From the NCBI GenBank assembly GCA_015680685.1, contig MNCI01023815.1:730448-794447 (forward strand): 64,000 bases of DNA. Reading direction: 5' to 3'. This document shows positions 22,735 to 34,659 of the stretch, piece by piece. Source of the stretch: Gnetum montanum. Taxonomy: Eukaryota > Streptophyta > Gnetopsida > Gnetales > Gnetaceae. The notes under the pieces are model-generated. The model searched no databases, was not told where the DNA came from, and worked only from the letters and a program-made list of their open reading frames with translations. Numbering within the stretch: position 1 is the stretch's first letter; each line of letters begins with the position of its first letter. A program made the translations under genes and the position numbers.

Positions 22735-24526
22735 TGAAACACCACCAATTTTGGACTCCTGTAGTTTAATAGCAGATTTGTCTAAGTGTCAAAACTTGAG
22801 AAAATTTTTTCTAAGTCTAGTGTTATGCTCTGCAACATAGCACCACACTTCCATGACTAGTTTGCACAAATGTCAAGCCAGAAGCGGTCAAGGGTTTCTT
22901 GAGATGGACCAAACAGTTCAACAAATTTTCTATCTCCTAAACCATCAAGCTCGCTATGCTCTCCAACATACCTAGCTTAACACATGTCCTAGTTGCCAAT
23001 TCACCCAAGTACCAGGCTAGATCAAAAGTGCTCAAGATGAAAAAAATAGTTTGGCAAATTTTCTCTCAAGTTGTCATGCTCTACTACGCTACACAGCATA
23101 GCAAGCTTGACACAGGTTGCAGGGCCCAATTTTTCCTAAGTGTTGGAAAAGGATCTGTTAAGCTAGCTCGACATGGAAGATGTATTTGGCAATTTTCTAA
23201 CTTCCAAGGCTACTTGTCCTGCTACACCCCAGAGCATGGTTAGCATGCCATGAAAGAACATTGCAGATTTCATGAAAACTTAACAAAGTATTCATGCTAC
23301 GCTCTTCTATGTTGTGTAGCATAGACAATGTGACGAGTGTGCCAGGTCAAAATTTGCAAAATTTCACTAAGTGTTCATGCTACACTCTGCTACACTATGA
23401 AGCATAGCTAGCTTGACACTGGGAAAATGCCTCCAAAAGCTTCTAGAACTTGGCATCGACCTTCATGTTAGCTCCGACATCCCTCTAATAGCCAATATCA
23501 ACAATTTGTATATCTTTTGTACCCCCTATTGATCCCTAAAATTGTCCCTATCCTTAACCCTACTTGGAAGAGGGGGAAGACGTAGTCCCGAAGTGTAGTC
23601 TCCATGTTGCATTATTTTGGCACTGTTTGTAGGTACATGGTGGTCACTTGGACTTTGGCACATGCAATCTGGGTGGTGTGGTCACAGTTCTGCAGTCTCT
23701 AGGTTCCTGTTCTTGTCTTGCAAAGCATAACACTTTTTTACAAAGAGCATAACATGTCAGTGTGATTTGTCTACTTCTGTGCCATGTGGCACCCAAGCCA
23801 TGTGGCATCCAATCCACATTTCATGCCAAACCCAGCCCTATAAATACCTTGACATTCAATGCTTTAGGACTTGGAAAATCATAAGAGCATTGAGCATTTG
23901 AGCATTCCTAGCATCTCCACTACTCTCACACTTGAGCATTCAAGCTTGACACCTTGGAAAATATCACAACATGATCTTTTCTTACACCTACAGAGCATGA
24001 CGATGATCAACCCAACAAGTTCAACACCTCTTGTAACTACTAGCACTACATCCCTCATGTCCCAGAGACTGTGACTACATCACTACGCTACCACTATGTC
24101 TGTCTAATGCCATGCACCATTTTCACATCTTGTTCAAGCAAAAGTTATGCTCCCCAACTTTGGGGCAGTGCATTTCTCTACTCCCAAACTTTTATTCCAT
24201 TTTCTTTTCAGCATTTGCTTCAATTTTTTAGCATAACTCTCACATTTCTCTAATATCAATATGCATTTGCATGCTTAATTCATTATTTTTTGGGCAGAGA
24301 CTCTACACTACGCTCTTGATTGTTGTCCCGGCTCCCATGTGTAATGCTTCATAGACTCCTTTACAAATGGTTATTTTTACACCACGTAAGTCCTTGTGTA
24401 ATCAACCAGACCATATAGGGCACCTCGTTTCCATTTCCCCAGCACAACCCTTGCATGGATTTATAGCTAGGTTGTATGCCTGTGGACCTCTCAGTGTTCT
24501 AGCCACCAACATATTTAGACATCATA
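22735..24526 (+). repeat. 5' LTR of the Tat-type element
   Basis: About 1.79 kb, colinear with 38266-40068. TATAAATA at 23839-23846 is the likely core promoter. Upstream of it are five degenerate units built on GCTACGCTCTGCTACRCTATG...AGCATAGC...GCTTGACA (near 22825, 22950, 23078, 23298 and 23386). GAGCATTGAGCATTTGAGCATT at 23886-23907 is a short local repeat after the TATA box. Confidence 0.9.
23839..23846 (+). promoter_or_regulatory. LTR TATA box
   Basis: CCCTATAAATACC, conserved in the 3' LTR at 39380-39387. It should direct the genomic transcript starting about 30 bases downstream. Confidence 0.65.
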
Positions 24527-24531
24527 ATTTT

Positions 24532-24549
24532 TGGCATTAGAAGGAGGGC
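24532..24549 (+). promoter_or_regulatory. primer-binding-like site of the Tat-type element
   Basis: TGGCATTAGAAGGAGGGC begins five bases after the LTR end and starts with TGG, as needed to pair with a tRNA CCA end. The tRNA is not identified here. Confidence 0.55.
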
Positions 24550-25205
24550 TTCCTATTCCTTCTGTGTTCAAAGGTAGTTCCACATGCTTTCTGCACCCCC
24601 ATCACTAGCGATAAGCTAGCGTAGATGTAACACCCTTGTAGAGCTACCACGGTAGTAGCTAGATCATAGGCCAGTGCAAGAGTTGTCTACATTCCAATTG
24701 GTGTAGATTGGTCCTAGTTGACAATTCCCCTGGAACCCCGTAGGATGGAAAGCCTAAACTATGTCCATCACGTCAAGCTTTGAGTGTTTTGTAAAGTGTG
24801 ACAACCCTATGAGTGTAACAATCCCTCATAGCGTAACGAGCATAACATCAGAGATAGCCATTTTTTTAGCATTCCTAGACTTAGTCATTTTTAGCTTGGT
24901 TTTTTTACAATTTTCATACTTAGTCATTTTATTTTAAAATTTTCTGCACTTAAATGTTTTTTGCAAGCATCTTCTTTTCTCACGTCTTTCCTACATAGCA
25001 AAATGAACCCTGTTAACACCTCGGCTATTGCCTTGAGCTTGGAGATGGCTCACCCCATTCAACATGTGGGAGACATTGAGCAACCACCTAGCCCAATGCA
25101 ACCACAATGACAGTCTCTCAAACTGTGACACTAATTGCCTAAACACAGGGCACTGGATGATGAACGGTACAACTTCTTGTGTGCTAAGCTTTAGCCAAGC
25201 CTATC
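24550..25205 (+). other. leader of the Tat-type element
   Basis: Untranslated leader between the primer site and gag. No ORF with family similarity. MNPVNTSAIALSLEMAHP-like coding begins near 25003 and may be the original Gag start. Confidence 0.35.
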
Positions 25206-26891
25206 ATTGGACTATCAAGAGATGGAAGTAGAGCACAGTTTTGAGATCATCCATCGAAAAGGGAGGAAATTCTTTTCCACCCTTGACACAGTCATACCAC
25301 TCATCTTAGACCAACTTGTCAAGGTGAGTGGGCTAGGGAGTAGGACGCAACATCAAACTATGATGAACCCCTGCAAGATGGGTAGGAGAAGTTTGAATCC
25401 TTCTCTAACAGTGGCATCCTGTTCTACATCTCAGTCCAACAACCTACTCTCATTTTCAGGTCGTACTAGTCACAATCCTCTACCTTCTTTGAGGCAACTG
25501 ATACGCTTCCATAGCCCAAATCTTCACCAGTGGTAGCTAGCCACCAAGTCCTACCCATGCAACAAAGTGTAGGACCTTCTGCCTTCTTTTCCTTCATCAT
25601 TTCTTTCCATTTTGTTCAACCTTCACAACCAGCATCTGTGACACCAATGCTGCCATATGTGCACACCATGCTCATATCGCAGCCACAGACAAGTTACATT
25701 TCTATTATCCTAGCCATCTCAATCCCACCACCAACAATAGCCCCAGCCTCATCTGTGTGGTGGGCCGCAACATCTATACCCTCTGTACAACTATCACATG
25801 TGCCACAATACACATAGCAACAAACTTACCAAGCATCACATGTGGTGGCACAGCCCACAACAAGGTTGTGGGCCATTCCAATGGCATCATTAGCAGCATA
25901 CCCAATGCAACCCTCTACAACATCTCCGAGTTTGGATGAAGCATTCCAACTCATCCAAACTCTCACAAAGGAATTTAGGTGGCTTAAAGTAGCCAACTCG
26001 AAAATGGTCCACTTAATGGACTTCTACCAATATGATCCCATTAGCCCCGTGGTTCCTCCACTAACATTTTCTCCTAGGGTCCAACTGCCCCAATTCACAA
26101 AATACAACGATGATGGTGACCCCAATGCTCATTTAGGAACTTTCCATTCTGAGTGCCTATTATTGCAAGCATGGCCACACGCCATCATCCATGTCTTCAC
26201 CATATCTTTAACTGGCAAAGCTCTCGATTGGTATCATGCACTCCCTAGAGCTTCCATCTCAACTCTAGAAGAGCTGCTAAGGTAATTCGTAACTTGCTTC
26301 AAGTACAACTTGAAGCCTGAGGCCATGCTAGACCAGCTAATGAATGTTAAACAAGGAGCACTTAAACTAGTGCAAAAATACATACAACATTGGAGTACCT
26401 CCCTTAACGAGATTCATGAACCTATAACTGAAACCCATATGCTGGCCATTTTCAAGGGCACAATGAATGATTTCATCAAATCAAAGCTATACAACTTAGC
26501 CTCACATTCTCTTAGCCAAGCTTTTACTTAGACAAAGAGCATACAAGACACGATGAAAGCTAGTAGGGATCCAGCTTACATGGCCTACAAAAATGTGCAT
26601 GCAAAGAAAGACAAAGAGAAGGAGAAGGCCACAATAACCATGGTATCTATGGCTGATGAAGCTAAGCCCAACAACAACAAGCTAGCTACTAAGGTGCCTA
26701 AGGCCCCAACTAACAACAATAAAGCATCGGGTTCTGGCAACGCAGGAACCAACCAACTTGCATCATTAATGGTTGCGAGGCAAGCTCCCCCAAGGCCAAA
26801 CTTTGAGCTCAAGGATCACTCAAAGTACACCCCTTTTCCAAACAATCTATCAAAGCTTTTGGATCAACTGCTTAGTGCTAAGTGCATTTAG
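25003..26891 (+). pseudogene. Tat-type gag (broken)
   Basis: Decayed Gag. A polar N-terminal part (25003-25530) and a Pro/Ser/Thr-rich linker (25530-25840) precede the capsid-type retrotransposon-gag domain at 26060-26530. Its landmarks are LPQFTKYNDDGDPNAHLGTF, FTISLTGKALDWYHALP, ASISTLEELL, a TAA where a codon should be, FVTCFKYN and QLMNVKQG...YIQHW. After it comes a Lys/Asn-rich tail, KEKEKATITMVSMADEAK. This is the standard Gag order for plant Ty3/Tat elements. Breaks include a TAA at 26283 and a TAG at 26529. It would form the virus-like particle in a functional element. Confidence 0.8.
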
Positions 26892-28095
26892 CATAAAAAA
26901 ATGTTGGAGAATGTATGCAAATGCCATGAGAGGTACTATGAGGTCCTTTGAAACCCTTCTATAGCTATGTCGAATGAGCCTTTGGTACCTAAAAACTTCA
27001 GACTAGATTGGTTCTACAACTACCATCAGCTACACAGCCATGACACGGATTACTACTTGGTGTTGAAGGATGACATTCAATGCATGATCGATCAAGGCAA
27101 GCTAATCCTTGATGAAAATAATCCTGTCTAATTGAAGAACCAGTCCATGAAAGTCTGTAAGGGTCCATTAAATGCCAACAGTGCAGGTTATATCATCAAT
27201 GCTATTAGTGTTGATGATGATGCAGAGCTAGCACATGAACCATTTTTGATTTGTGTGCCCCCTGGTGACATTGGGACCTCAACATCAACTAGGCCACATG
27301 CCCCCTTTGTTATCAAGGCACCACCTTGGGTGCTCATAACACCCTTTGTGGTTAGGGCCTCATAGCATGTTGTGGCGATGATAGCCCAAACACCTTTTTT
27401 TCATTAGGGCACTAAAGCGTGTGCACACCCTACCTACCCAAGGTCCAATGATAGGGACTACATCACAACCTACCCACCCAAGGAGACATGATGAGCATAT
27501 GGCTAACAAGATGACTAGGCAACACATAGATTTGGGTCCTTCTAAGCCTACCCCGTTGTCAACCGTTCCCATTGCCTCATCATCTCAAGCCACCAACACA
27601 GACAAGCACACTCAACAGGCAAAGACCAAGGCTTGAAGACCCACGGCACAACCAAAGAACAAATCCCCTCCTCAAGAAATCTATCTCTTGGGATGAATGG
27701 AGGAGATAAAGACCACCAAAATAACATATGGTGGAAAATATTTTTTGGATGTGTTGGCATAGGTCAAACAAGTCCTAAAATAGAAAAATAAAACATTGAG
27801 CATGTACAACTTAATTATAACCTCCCTTGCTCATCGCAAGGCCTTGGTTCACATGCTGGCATCTAATCCTATTAAGGAAGATATGTCGGTAGATGAAAAG
27901 GCTATCCATTCCATAATGCTTCTGCCTACAACCAAAGAGCCAAGGTCAACACCCTTGAACTTTCATGATGAGGTAATCAAAGCTAGCTTTAAAAAGGGTC
28001 AGGCAATCAAAGCTAACTCTGAAAGCCAAGAGGTCCATCCACAACCATTGTTCAATGACCTCGTGGGTAGCCTCATTATTACACCAAAAAGCTAA
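26892..28095 (+). pseudogene. Gag C-terminal/protease-proximal region of the Tat-type element (broken)
   Basis: Coding-like pieces with stops. One, at 26985-27120, is conserved-looking (RFYNYHQ-like, HDTDYYLVLKDDIQ, MIDQGKL), resembling the segment before protease in plant Tat polyproteins. Another, at 27796-28095, reads LAHRKALVHMLAS...DEKAIHSIMLLPT. I do not find the D-[ST]-G active site of the protease; the frame is lost at about 28100, where the antisense unit begins. The assignment to the pro region rests on position. Confidence 0.45.
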
Positions 28096-28099
28096 TCAA

Positions 28100-30860
28100 T
28101 ACCTAGCGCAAAAAATCACAGGAGTGCACCAACTATTGTTTGACTTATTGCAGGCTACCAGGAAGTCATAACATGACTATAAATCTTCTATTCTAGTTTC
28201 CTGGTTCACCTTCTATTCTTGAAGTTCTTGCACTTGCTTCCATAGCTCCTCGTTCACACGCATACACTTCCACAACACTCATGCAGAGTGTAATGCGAAA
28301 TTTCTTGCCTTGTCCTCCACCTCATGAGGGAACTTAGGTACAGCATCAACCTAGACTACTCTGTTCGGGTCCCATTTGAGTCGCGAGCCTGTTATCCCAA
28401 TAACAAGTGACGAAACATTAGTAGTAAGATAAGCAAAAAAAACAAACAAAAAACATATGGGGAGAAGAGGAAATGATAGTAATATAAACATACCCATCTC
28501 AAGATCTACTTATTTAAGGTGGTCAATCATATCATCCATCATGCCTTGCATACAGGTGAACTTATCTAGAGTTTCCACCCACGGTCGTATGTGGATGGTC
28601 GATGTTGATTCTGGATGTTTAGTAGAAGCATCAGTCATTGTAATGTAAAGCATTTTATAATCATCAAAACAAAACACAAAAACAAAAAAGAAAATTATAT
28701 ATATATATATATATATATAACCAAAGAGAGAAGAGGGAAGAACATAATGAAGATGGTAGTGCAAAGCTCCTACCCAGTAAGCCCTTAAGGGTGAGAGCAG
28801 GGGGATCACCCATCTGTACGCCATCAAACAATAATCAAATTCACCATCCTCAAATTGCAACCCCTCTTCTTCGAGTTGCCTCAACACTTTAGCAGACTTT
28901 TGATCATCCTCATCTACCATGTGTCCCTCAGGCTAAGGAACATCATCCTCCAAAGGCTCCTCTTCCACTGTAAGGGCCCTTTTGCCTATGTTGCACAAAC
29001 CTAAATTAGAATGTCCAATAACAAATTCAAAAAAAAAGCATAATACTAAGTAACACATACTTACTAGCTAGTGCCGATCGCACATCATGGAGCTTGAACA
29101 GCAACTTCCTGCCCCTCTCCTCCACTTTGTGTGCAGGCTCCTCCATGGGGCAAGGCTTTTTGATTTGCATTTTTGACAACCTCACCATCTTAGTGATGAG
29201 TCATCTATGCCTCTTCCTATGTTGCCAATGTTTGTTGGTAGAGCCTCCCCAGCACTATCACGTGCACGATAGGATTGCCCCACATGGCCTTTGGTTGTCA
29301 TTGAGAATGACTTGCCAATAGCCTCTGGGGGGTCCTGTAACCATGTGGTATGAAACAAGTGATGGATCTATGGCTTAGAAATCTAGGTTTGATCTTACAC
29401 CATCCATTACCCATTCTTGTGGACCACCAAGAGTTCCATGAACCTTCATAGGCATGCTATGAAGAAGGCAAAATGAATGTTCGATTGTGTCTGAAGGTTG
29501 TTGCACAGCTTGATGATTTTAGCCCGCAGACTGTTAACAAGGTAGTTAGCCCAATTATACTATGTCCCCTCCTCTATCATGTCTCTCATGACCCAAGCTT
29601 GCTCCATCCCAAGGACCTTTCCTTGGGAAAGCAACTTAGAAAACGCATAAGCCCAGAAGATGGGATAAGGGTGTTGGGCCACAAGTAATTCCACTAGCTT
29701 CATGGGTATACCCTTATAGCCCTTTTTAGTGTTCAACCACTCTTCAATGCCCCTCTGTGGTCTAGCTCCTTATCAATCCTATCTACTACCGCTAGACCTT
29801 TAGAAGGAATGCTGAAAAGATCTGAGAAGAGGCCATCCGTGATCTCAAAGACCACCCACACGTTATGAACTTGCGTGTGAAAGTGGTCGACACTCTCGAT
29901 GAAGGAGTTGACTAGGGCAATCATCTCAGCCACTAGGATTTTTAGGTTCATGGCCAAGAAAAGGTCCATGAGCCCAGCCCACTAAATATTTTGGGCTACC
30001 CCTACTAGGGCCTCATAGCACAACTAGCGCTGCAAACTCTCAACTTCATCATACTTGAAGAGGATAGTGGCCTCAGTGTGCCCTGAAGTAACCACTATCA
30101 CCTCTCTGAACTTAGTTGTGGCTACAATAAGAAAAAGTAGAATCAGCAACATGAAAATATAAAATTAACAGTGCATGAAAGTAAATAGGTTATATGACTT
30201 ACATTGCACAAATGGTGTGTGGAATGGAGGTAGTGGGACTGAAACATCCTCTACACTAAATATTTGAGTTGCCCATTCTACGTCAAACCAACTGAGATTC
30301 CGACACCTCTCATAAGATTTGGAATTCCTATTAAGGTATTCCACCAAATCTACCCAAACTTTCCCTATCACTCCAACATGCATATTCTCAATGGATGAGA
30401 ATTCTTGTAGGGCATTTTGGGTCAAGTTTAGTATCCCTTCTTCATCATGGAGGTTGTTTGCATCAATGAAAAAACTTAAAATAGGAAAAAAGTAGTTAGC
30501 ACCTTAAGTCATAAAATAATAGGTAGTGTAAAAAGTCACAACATGGCTCACCCTCCAACATAATAAACTGTCCCAAGTGGGTTCTGGAAAATGTTGTGCA
30601 CGCATTGAGTAAGAAATACAGTGTTGTATTTTTCATAGCATTGGAACTCAAGAATTCCCCAAATCCAAGATAAGATTCTAAGGCCTTTTTGGCACTAGCT
30701 CGAGCTCCCTACTCCTTCATCTTCAGCAAGTTCATTAGACATAAACTTTAAAATGCCTCGATTCACCTTAGGCAACAATGTCTTAACTATGACACCTGCT
30801 GCTTCGGCCTACAAGTGTGACCACATTATCACACTGAAGCGGTGGAGCAAGAATTCTAAG
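28100..30860 (-). pseudogene. antisense intron-containing gene-like unit inside the Tat-type element
   Basis: A minus-strand protein-like reading with consistent exons. Introns I can place: 30551-30475 (GTGAGC...TTTTAAG), 30202-30122 (GTAAGTCATA...TTATTGTAG), 29064-29001 (GTAAGTATG...TCTAATTTAG) and 28493-28389 (GTATGTTTA...GATAACAG). The second, third and fourth join codons in frame; the first needs one base in a T run. The frames between them are coherent, e.g. KALESYLGFGEFLSSNAMKN, EEGILNLTQNALQEF, LFKLHDVRSALA joined to SLCNIGKRALTVEEE, and an EELWKQVQELQE coiled-coil-like end. Breaks are mostly TAG/TGA, plus frameshifts near 30730 and 29750. I do not recognise the protein. It may be a Tat-lineage antisense ORF or a captured host gene. 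Confidence 0.6.
28695..28719. repeat. (TA)n microsatellite
   Basis: About twelve TA units in the antisense unit, between two of its exons, probably intronic there. Confidence 0.85.
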
Positions 30861-31249
30861 AATTCCTGTGCACTTGACCAAAAAAATTGCTTGGTATCCC
30901 ACATGTGCATGTGGTGTAGGAACATTCGGCACAAGATTGCTCATACAACATAAAATCCCCACCAACTTAACCATGACGAGAACAGGTTTCAGCAAGACCT
31001 TACAATGCCAAAGTAGTAATAAGATGAAAATGTTAGCATTAAAAAATAATAATAAAATTAAAAAATGCATAGAATAAAAATTTAAAATTAATTATATTCA
31101 ACACAATTAACCTTTTGCCCAGGCCCCATGGGGAAGGGACATTAACATCCCCATCTAACATGCCTAGTTCCCAATGGGGCACAATACTAACCTTTTTTCC
31201 AAGCATTACAATCTTAAAGAAAATATAAAAAAAATTTCCATTAGTCACG
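30861..31249. other. non-coding or decayed 5' part of the antisense unit
   Basis: Minus-strand coding-like fragments without a coherent frame. An acceptor-like CATTGTAAG lies near 31000. Nothing firm. Confidence 0.3.
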
Positions 31250-31520
31250 CTCCCCCCAAAGCATGACATTTTCAAACTCAAAAATTTTCTAAGTCTTGGT
31301 TACGCTCCCTACAGAGTGTAACATTTGGAAAAAAAATTTCAAATTTTTCTAAATGTTAGTGACGCTTTCCACAAAGTGTAACAACTAGCCAAAATTTTGT
31401 AAATTTTTCTAAGTCTTGGCTATGCTACCCATAGAGCGTAACACTTGCCAAGTTGTAAAAATTTTCTAAGTGTTAAGTGTAGTAGTTACAAAATTTTTCT
31501 AACCTTTTGTCACGCTCTCA
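31250..31520. repeat. degenerate tandem array, about 65-bp units
   Basis: Units of the form AAATTTTTCTAAGTCTTGGTTACGCTCCC...AGAGYGTAACA...TTGSCAA repeat about four times. The phrases TTTTCTAAGT and TACGCTC also occur in this element's LTRs, which suggests a shared origin. Confidence 0.65.
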
Positions 31521-31549
31521 GAGATACCCTAACATGATGAACATAACCC

Positions 31550-32060
31550 TTGGCTGCCTTGGTCAAGTCCTTTCCTGTGCTGCGACATAGGATGCCTAGA
31601 AACCTCTATTTTGTGCTATAACATGGGAGACTAAAACCCTTATCTCGTGCCATGGCATGGGATTTTTAGGAAACACTTGTTCCACGCTATGGCGTGGAAT
31701 GCCAACGAAACCCCATTTCATGCTGTGATGCAGGACACGCAGAAAATCCATGTTTCGTAGTATGGGACATGGAACGCTCAAACCTTTGTAACATGCTACA
31801 CTCGTAGTACGTGCTGCTAAAAGTCCCATTCTATGCTATGCTCATGGGACGCTTACAACCCTTATTCCATCTTGCAGCGTAGGATGTCACAGAAAACCAT
31901 CATTCCACAGTGTGGAACACACAAAAACCCTTTTCTAGCGCCACAGCATCAGACGCCAAAACAAAAAAAAAATAGTGTTACTCTAGGAAATCCCCACTCC
32001 ATGGCATGGGACATCGAAAACCCCTATTCCACACTGCAGTATAGGACACCTACAAAATCT
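31550..32060. repeat. degenerate tandem array, about 45-50-bp units
   Basis: About ten units built on AAACCCYTATTCCATGCTATGGCATGGGACGC. The copies are strongly diverged. The array lies between the antisense TATA box (32519-32511) and the antisense exons. Confidence 0.65.
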
Positions 32061-32510
32061 AAACACAAAAAATAGAAAAAAGGGCAAAAAAAAGAAAAAA
32101 TGCAATGTGTATGCTTCCTTCCCTGGTTGTGGTAGCGATGGTGGTCCCTGCCCATAGTAGGCTACCCTCAAGACCGAAAACCTAAAAACCTAAGAATGCG
32201 TAGGAAATTAGGAAAAGAACAGGATCATAAGGGTAAAGTGTGATGGCTTATCTAGCCAACGGCATCTCCTGGTGGTCCTCAATGCATGCCTTGAGAAGGC
32301 ACCTTAGGGTATGCTCACCTTCATTAACATTGGTGAGGCTAGGGTGTTTACGTTCACTTTAGCACACCATCTTTGGTTGCTATGCTCTAGCTTCCCCTTT
32401 GTCACACTTTAGCTTCCCTTTGCCACTACTACACTCTATCTTAACTGTGCTACACTTGGATGACTATTGACTTTGACGATGAAAATGATAGGTTTACCAT
32501 GGTAAAACCT

Positions 32511-32519
32511 CTATTTATA
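32511..32519 (-). promoter_or_regulatory. antisense TATA box
   Basis: On the minus strand GGTATAAATAGAGG contains TATAAATAG, a textbook plant TATA box, in a position to drive transcription towards the antisense unit at 30.9-28.1 kb. No such element is needed for the sense genome of the retrotransposon. Function is inferred from sequence alone. Confidence 0.45.
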
Positions 32520-33180
32520 CCTTTTAGGGTTAAAGGACATAGCACCCTCCCAGGACGTTCCGTGTCTCATGTGTAACATAGAACATCCCATGTTCCATGT
32601 GTAACGTAGGATGAGTGTAGCACCTAGAGTTAGAAAAATTTTTCAACTTTTCTAGCTTCCTACACTTAGAGAAAATTTTTTGCATTTTTTCTAATTTCCC
32701 AATAAGCACTTAGCTCAATCCCACGTTTCAAACCTTTTAAGCTCTACTTAACCCTATGTCCCACACATAGTCTATGGTTTGTTATGACCTTAAACTGGTA
32801 ATTTTATGGCCAATCAAGGCCATAAGAAATTACTTTACATACTGCATAGTTGGTTAAGTTATCATATCATTGTCTTCCTTATTCTATGCATTTTGCCTTA
32901 TTAAGATAGGTCCTACTTGACATTTTTTTAGTTGTTTTGCAAAATCTCTTAAATAAGATTGCAAAAATAAATACATACGAGAGTCTTCATTTGCCCTTAG
33001 TCTTGACTGGACCTTATGGTGGATTCACAAGATGCATAAACACAAAACTCCTAGACTTTGAACCGCTTACCTATGATACAAATGTAGCATCCCTAGAGAC
33101 ATCGCTAAACTAGCCGGAACATCTAGTTAGAGCGTTAGACTTAGAAGCAGGTGATGTAACTAAGGATTCCCTCATAGAAG
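32520..33180. other. non-coding DNA before RT
   Basis: Repeats of CATGTGTAACATAGAACATCCC/CATGTGTAACGTAGGATG type near 32560-32610 and ATTTTTTCTAA phrases like those of the array. Coding resemblance to the protease-RT linker begins near 33100. Confidence 0.4.
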
Positions 33181-34440
33181 TCCTTGTAATAACATGTAAA
33201 GGTGAGGCAAAAACATTGAAACTCAATTCCTTGTTAAAGCCTCAAATCCAATAAAGCATCTCTAAAGTCCTTAGTGACAATGTCAAGGCATTCGCATGGT
33301 CCTACAAGGACATGTCAGGCTTAGACTCTCATATAATACAGCATAACATTATTCTAGATCCTTGCATCAAGCCAATTAAACAAAAAACTCGTAAAGTCAA
33401 GCCTAAGGTCGCATTGCCTATCCGTGATGAGATCACTAAGCTTTACAAAGTTGGTTTCATCTGGGAAATTGACTACATTGACTAGGTATCAAACATTGTA
33501 GTTTTCCCCATGAAAAATGGAAGTATATGCATTTGCATAGACTTCCAGGACTTAAACAAGGAAACCATTAAAGATGATTTCCCATTACCTAGTATTAACC
33601 AACTAATCGATACTACGGTTGGTCATGCCTTGTTGTCCTTCATGGACGAGTTCTTAGGGTACAACCAAATTTGAATCAACCCAAAGCACCAACTTAGCAC
33701 TACTTTCATGACCCCCTAGGGTACATTTTTTTATATAATGATGCTCTTTGGACTAAATAATGCAAGAGCCATATATTAACATGCAATGACATACATCTTT
33801 AGCGACTATCTATTAGACTTGCTCAATGACTACATTGACGACATAGCAATTAAGTCCAAAGTAGCTCGTGACCACGTAGATGACTTGGACTGTGTCCTTA
33901 AACATTGCTTTAGACATGACCTTAGGCTCAATCCCAAAAAGTATGTCTTTGGTGTCAAAATTAGTCACATGTTAGGCTTTGTGCTATCAAAAGCAGGCAC
34001 ATGCGTAGACCCCAACAAGGTTAAGGCTATCACCAACTTAGCGTCGCCAGTAAACCTTAAGGAGTTACGTGGGTTACAAGGCAAATTATAATTCATATGT
34101 ACATTTATCACAAGGTTGACTAACAATTTACAACCAATGCAACACTTGCTTAAAAAGGGTATCCACTTTGAGTGGACAACTCAATGCCAAGAGGCATTCG
34201 ACAACCTAGAAAAGGAGTTGGCTCAACTTCTAATAGTCTACCCTCCGCGAGAGGATAAGCCTTTCTACATTTACCTTACAACCTCAGACACGTTCATTGC
34301 TTCTCTACTTTTCCAAAATAAAAACAATGGCTTGGAGGTCCGTGTTTACTACTTAAGCCATGTGCTAGTAGCCCATGAGGCAAAATATAATGATGTGAAG
34401 AAGAAATGTCTCACCTTAGTCTTTGCACCCAAAAAGTGAA
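33180..34440 (+). pseudogene. Tat-type reverse transcriptase and RNase H (broken)
   Basis: RT begins with AFAWSYKDMSGLDSHIIQHN and continues through LPIRDEITKLYKVGFIWEI, ICIDFQDLNKETIKDDFPLP, ALLSFMDEFLGYNQI and LFGLNNARAIY to YIDDIAIKS. The catalytic Y-x-D-D is therefore intact (33829-33840). Thumb and connection follow, and then an RNase H fold, KPFYIYLTTSDTFIASLL, in which the first catalytic Asp position is not obvious. Stops fall where Trp or Gln are expected, e.g. at 33484, 33673 and 33718. The product would copy genomic RNA to DNA. Confidence 0.85.
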
Positions 34441-34659
34441 GACATTACCTTTTCTATAGTCAAGTTAATGTCATCTACAAAATAAATGTACTTCAGGCGA
34501 TTACAACAAACATATACAAAAGTAGTCAAATAGCCAAGTGGAAGGCAATAACTACAGAGTTTAACCTACACTATATAGCGCAGGCATCAACAAAAGGTCA
34601 AGCAATAGCCACACAACTTACAACTTCACCTATAGATGATCAAGCAACAATAGATTCAA

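Noticed and set aside
27360-27771. Overlapping Cys/Trp-rich minus-strand open stretches
   Set aside because: Complement of Pro/Thr/Ala-rich gag-pro codons; no splice or family support, unlike the antisense unit at 28.1-30.9 kb.
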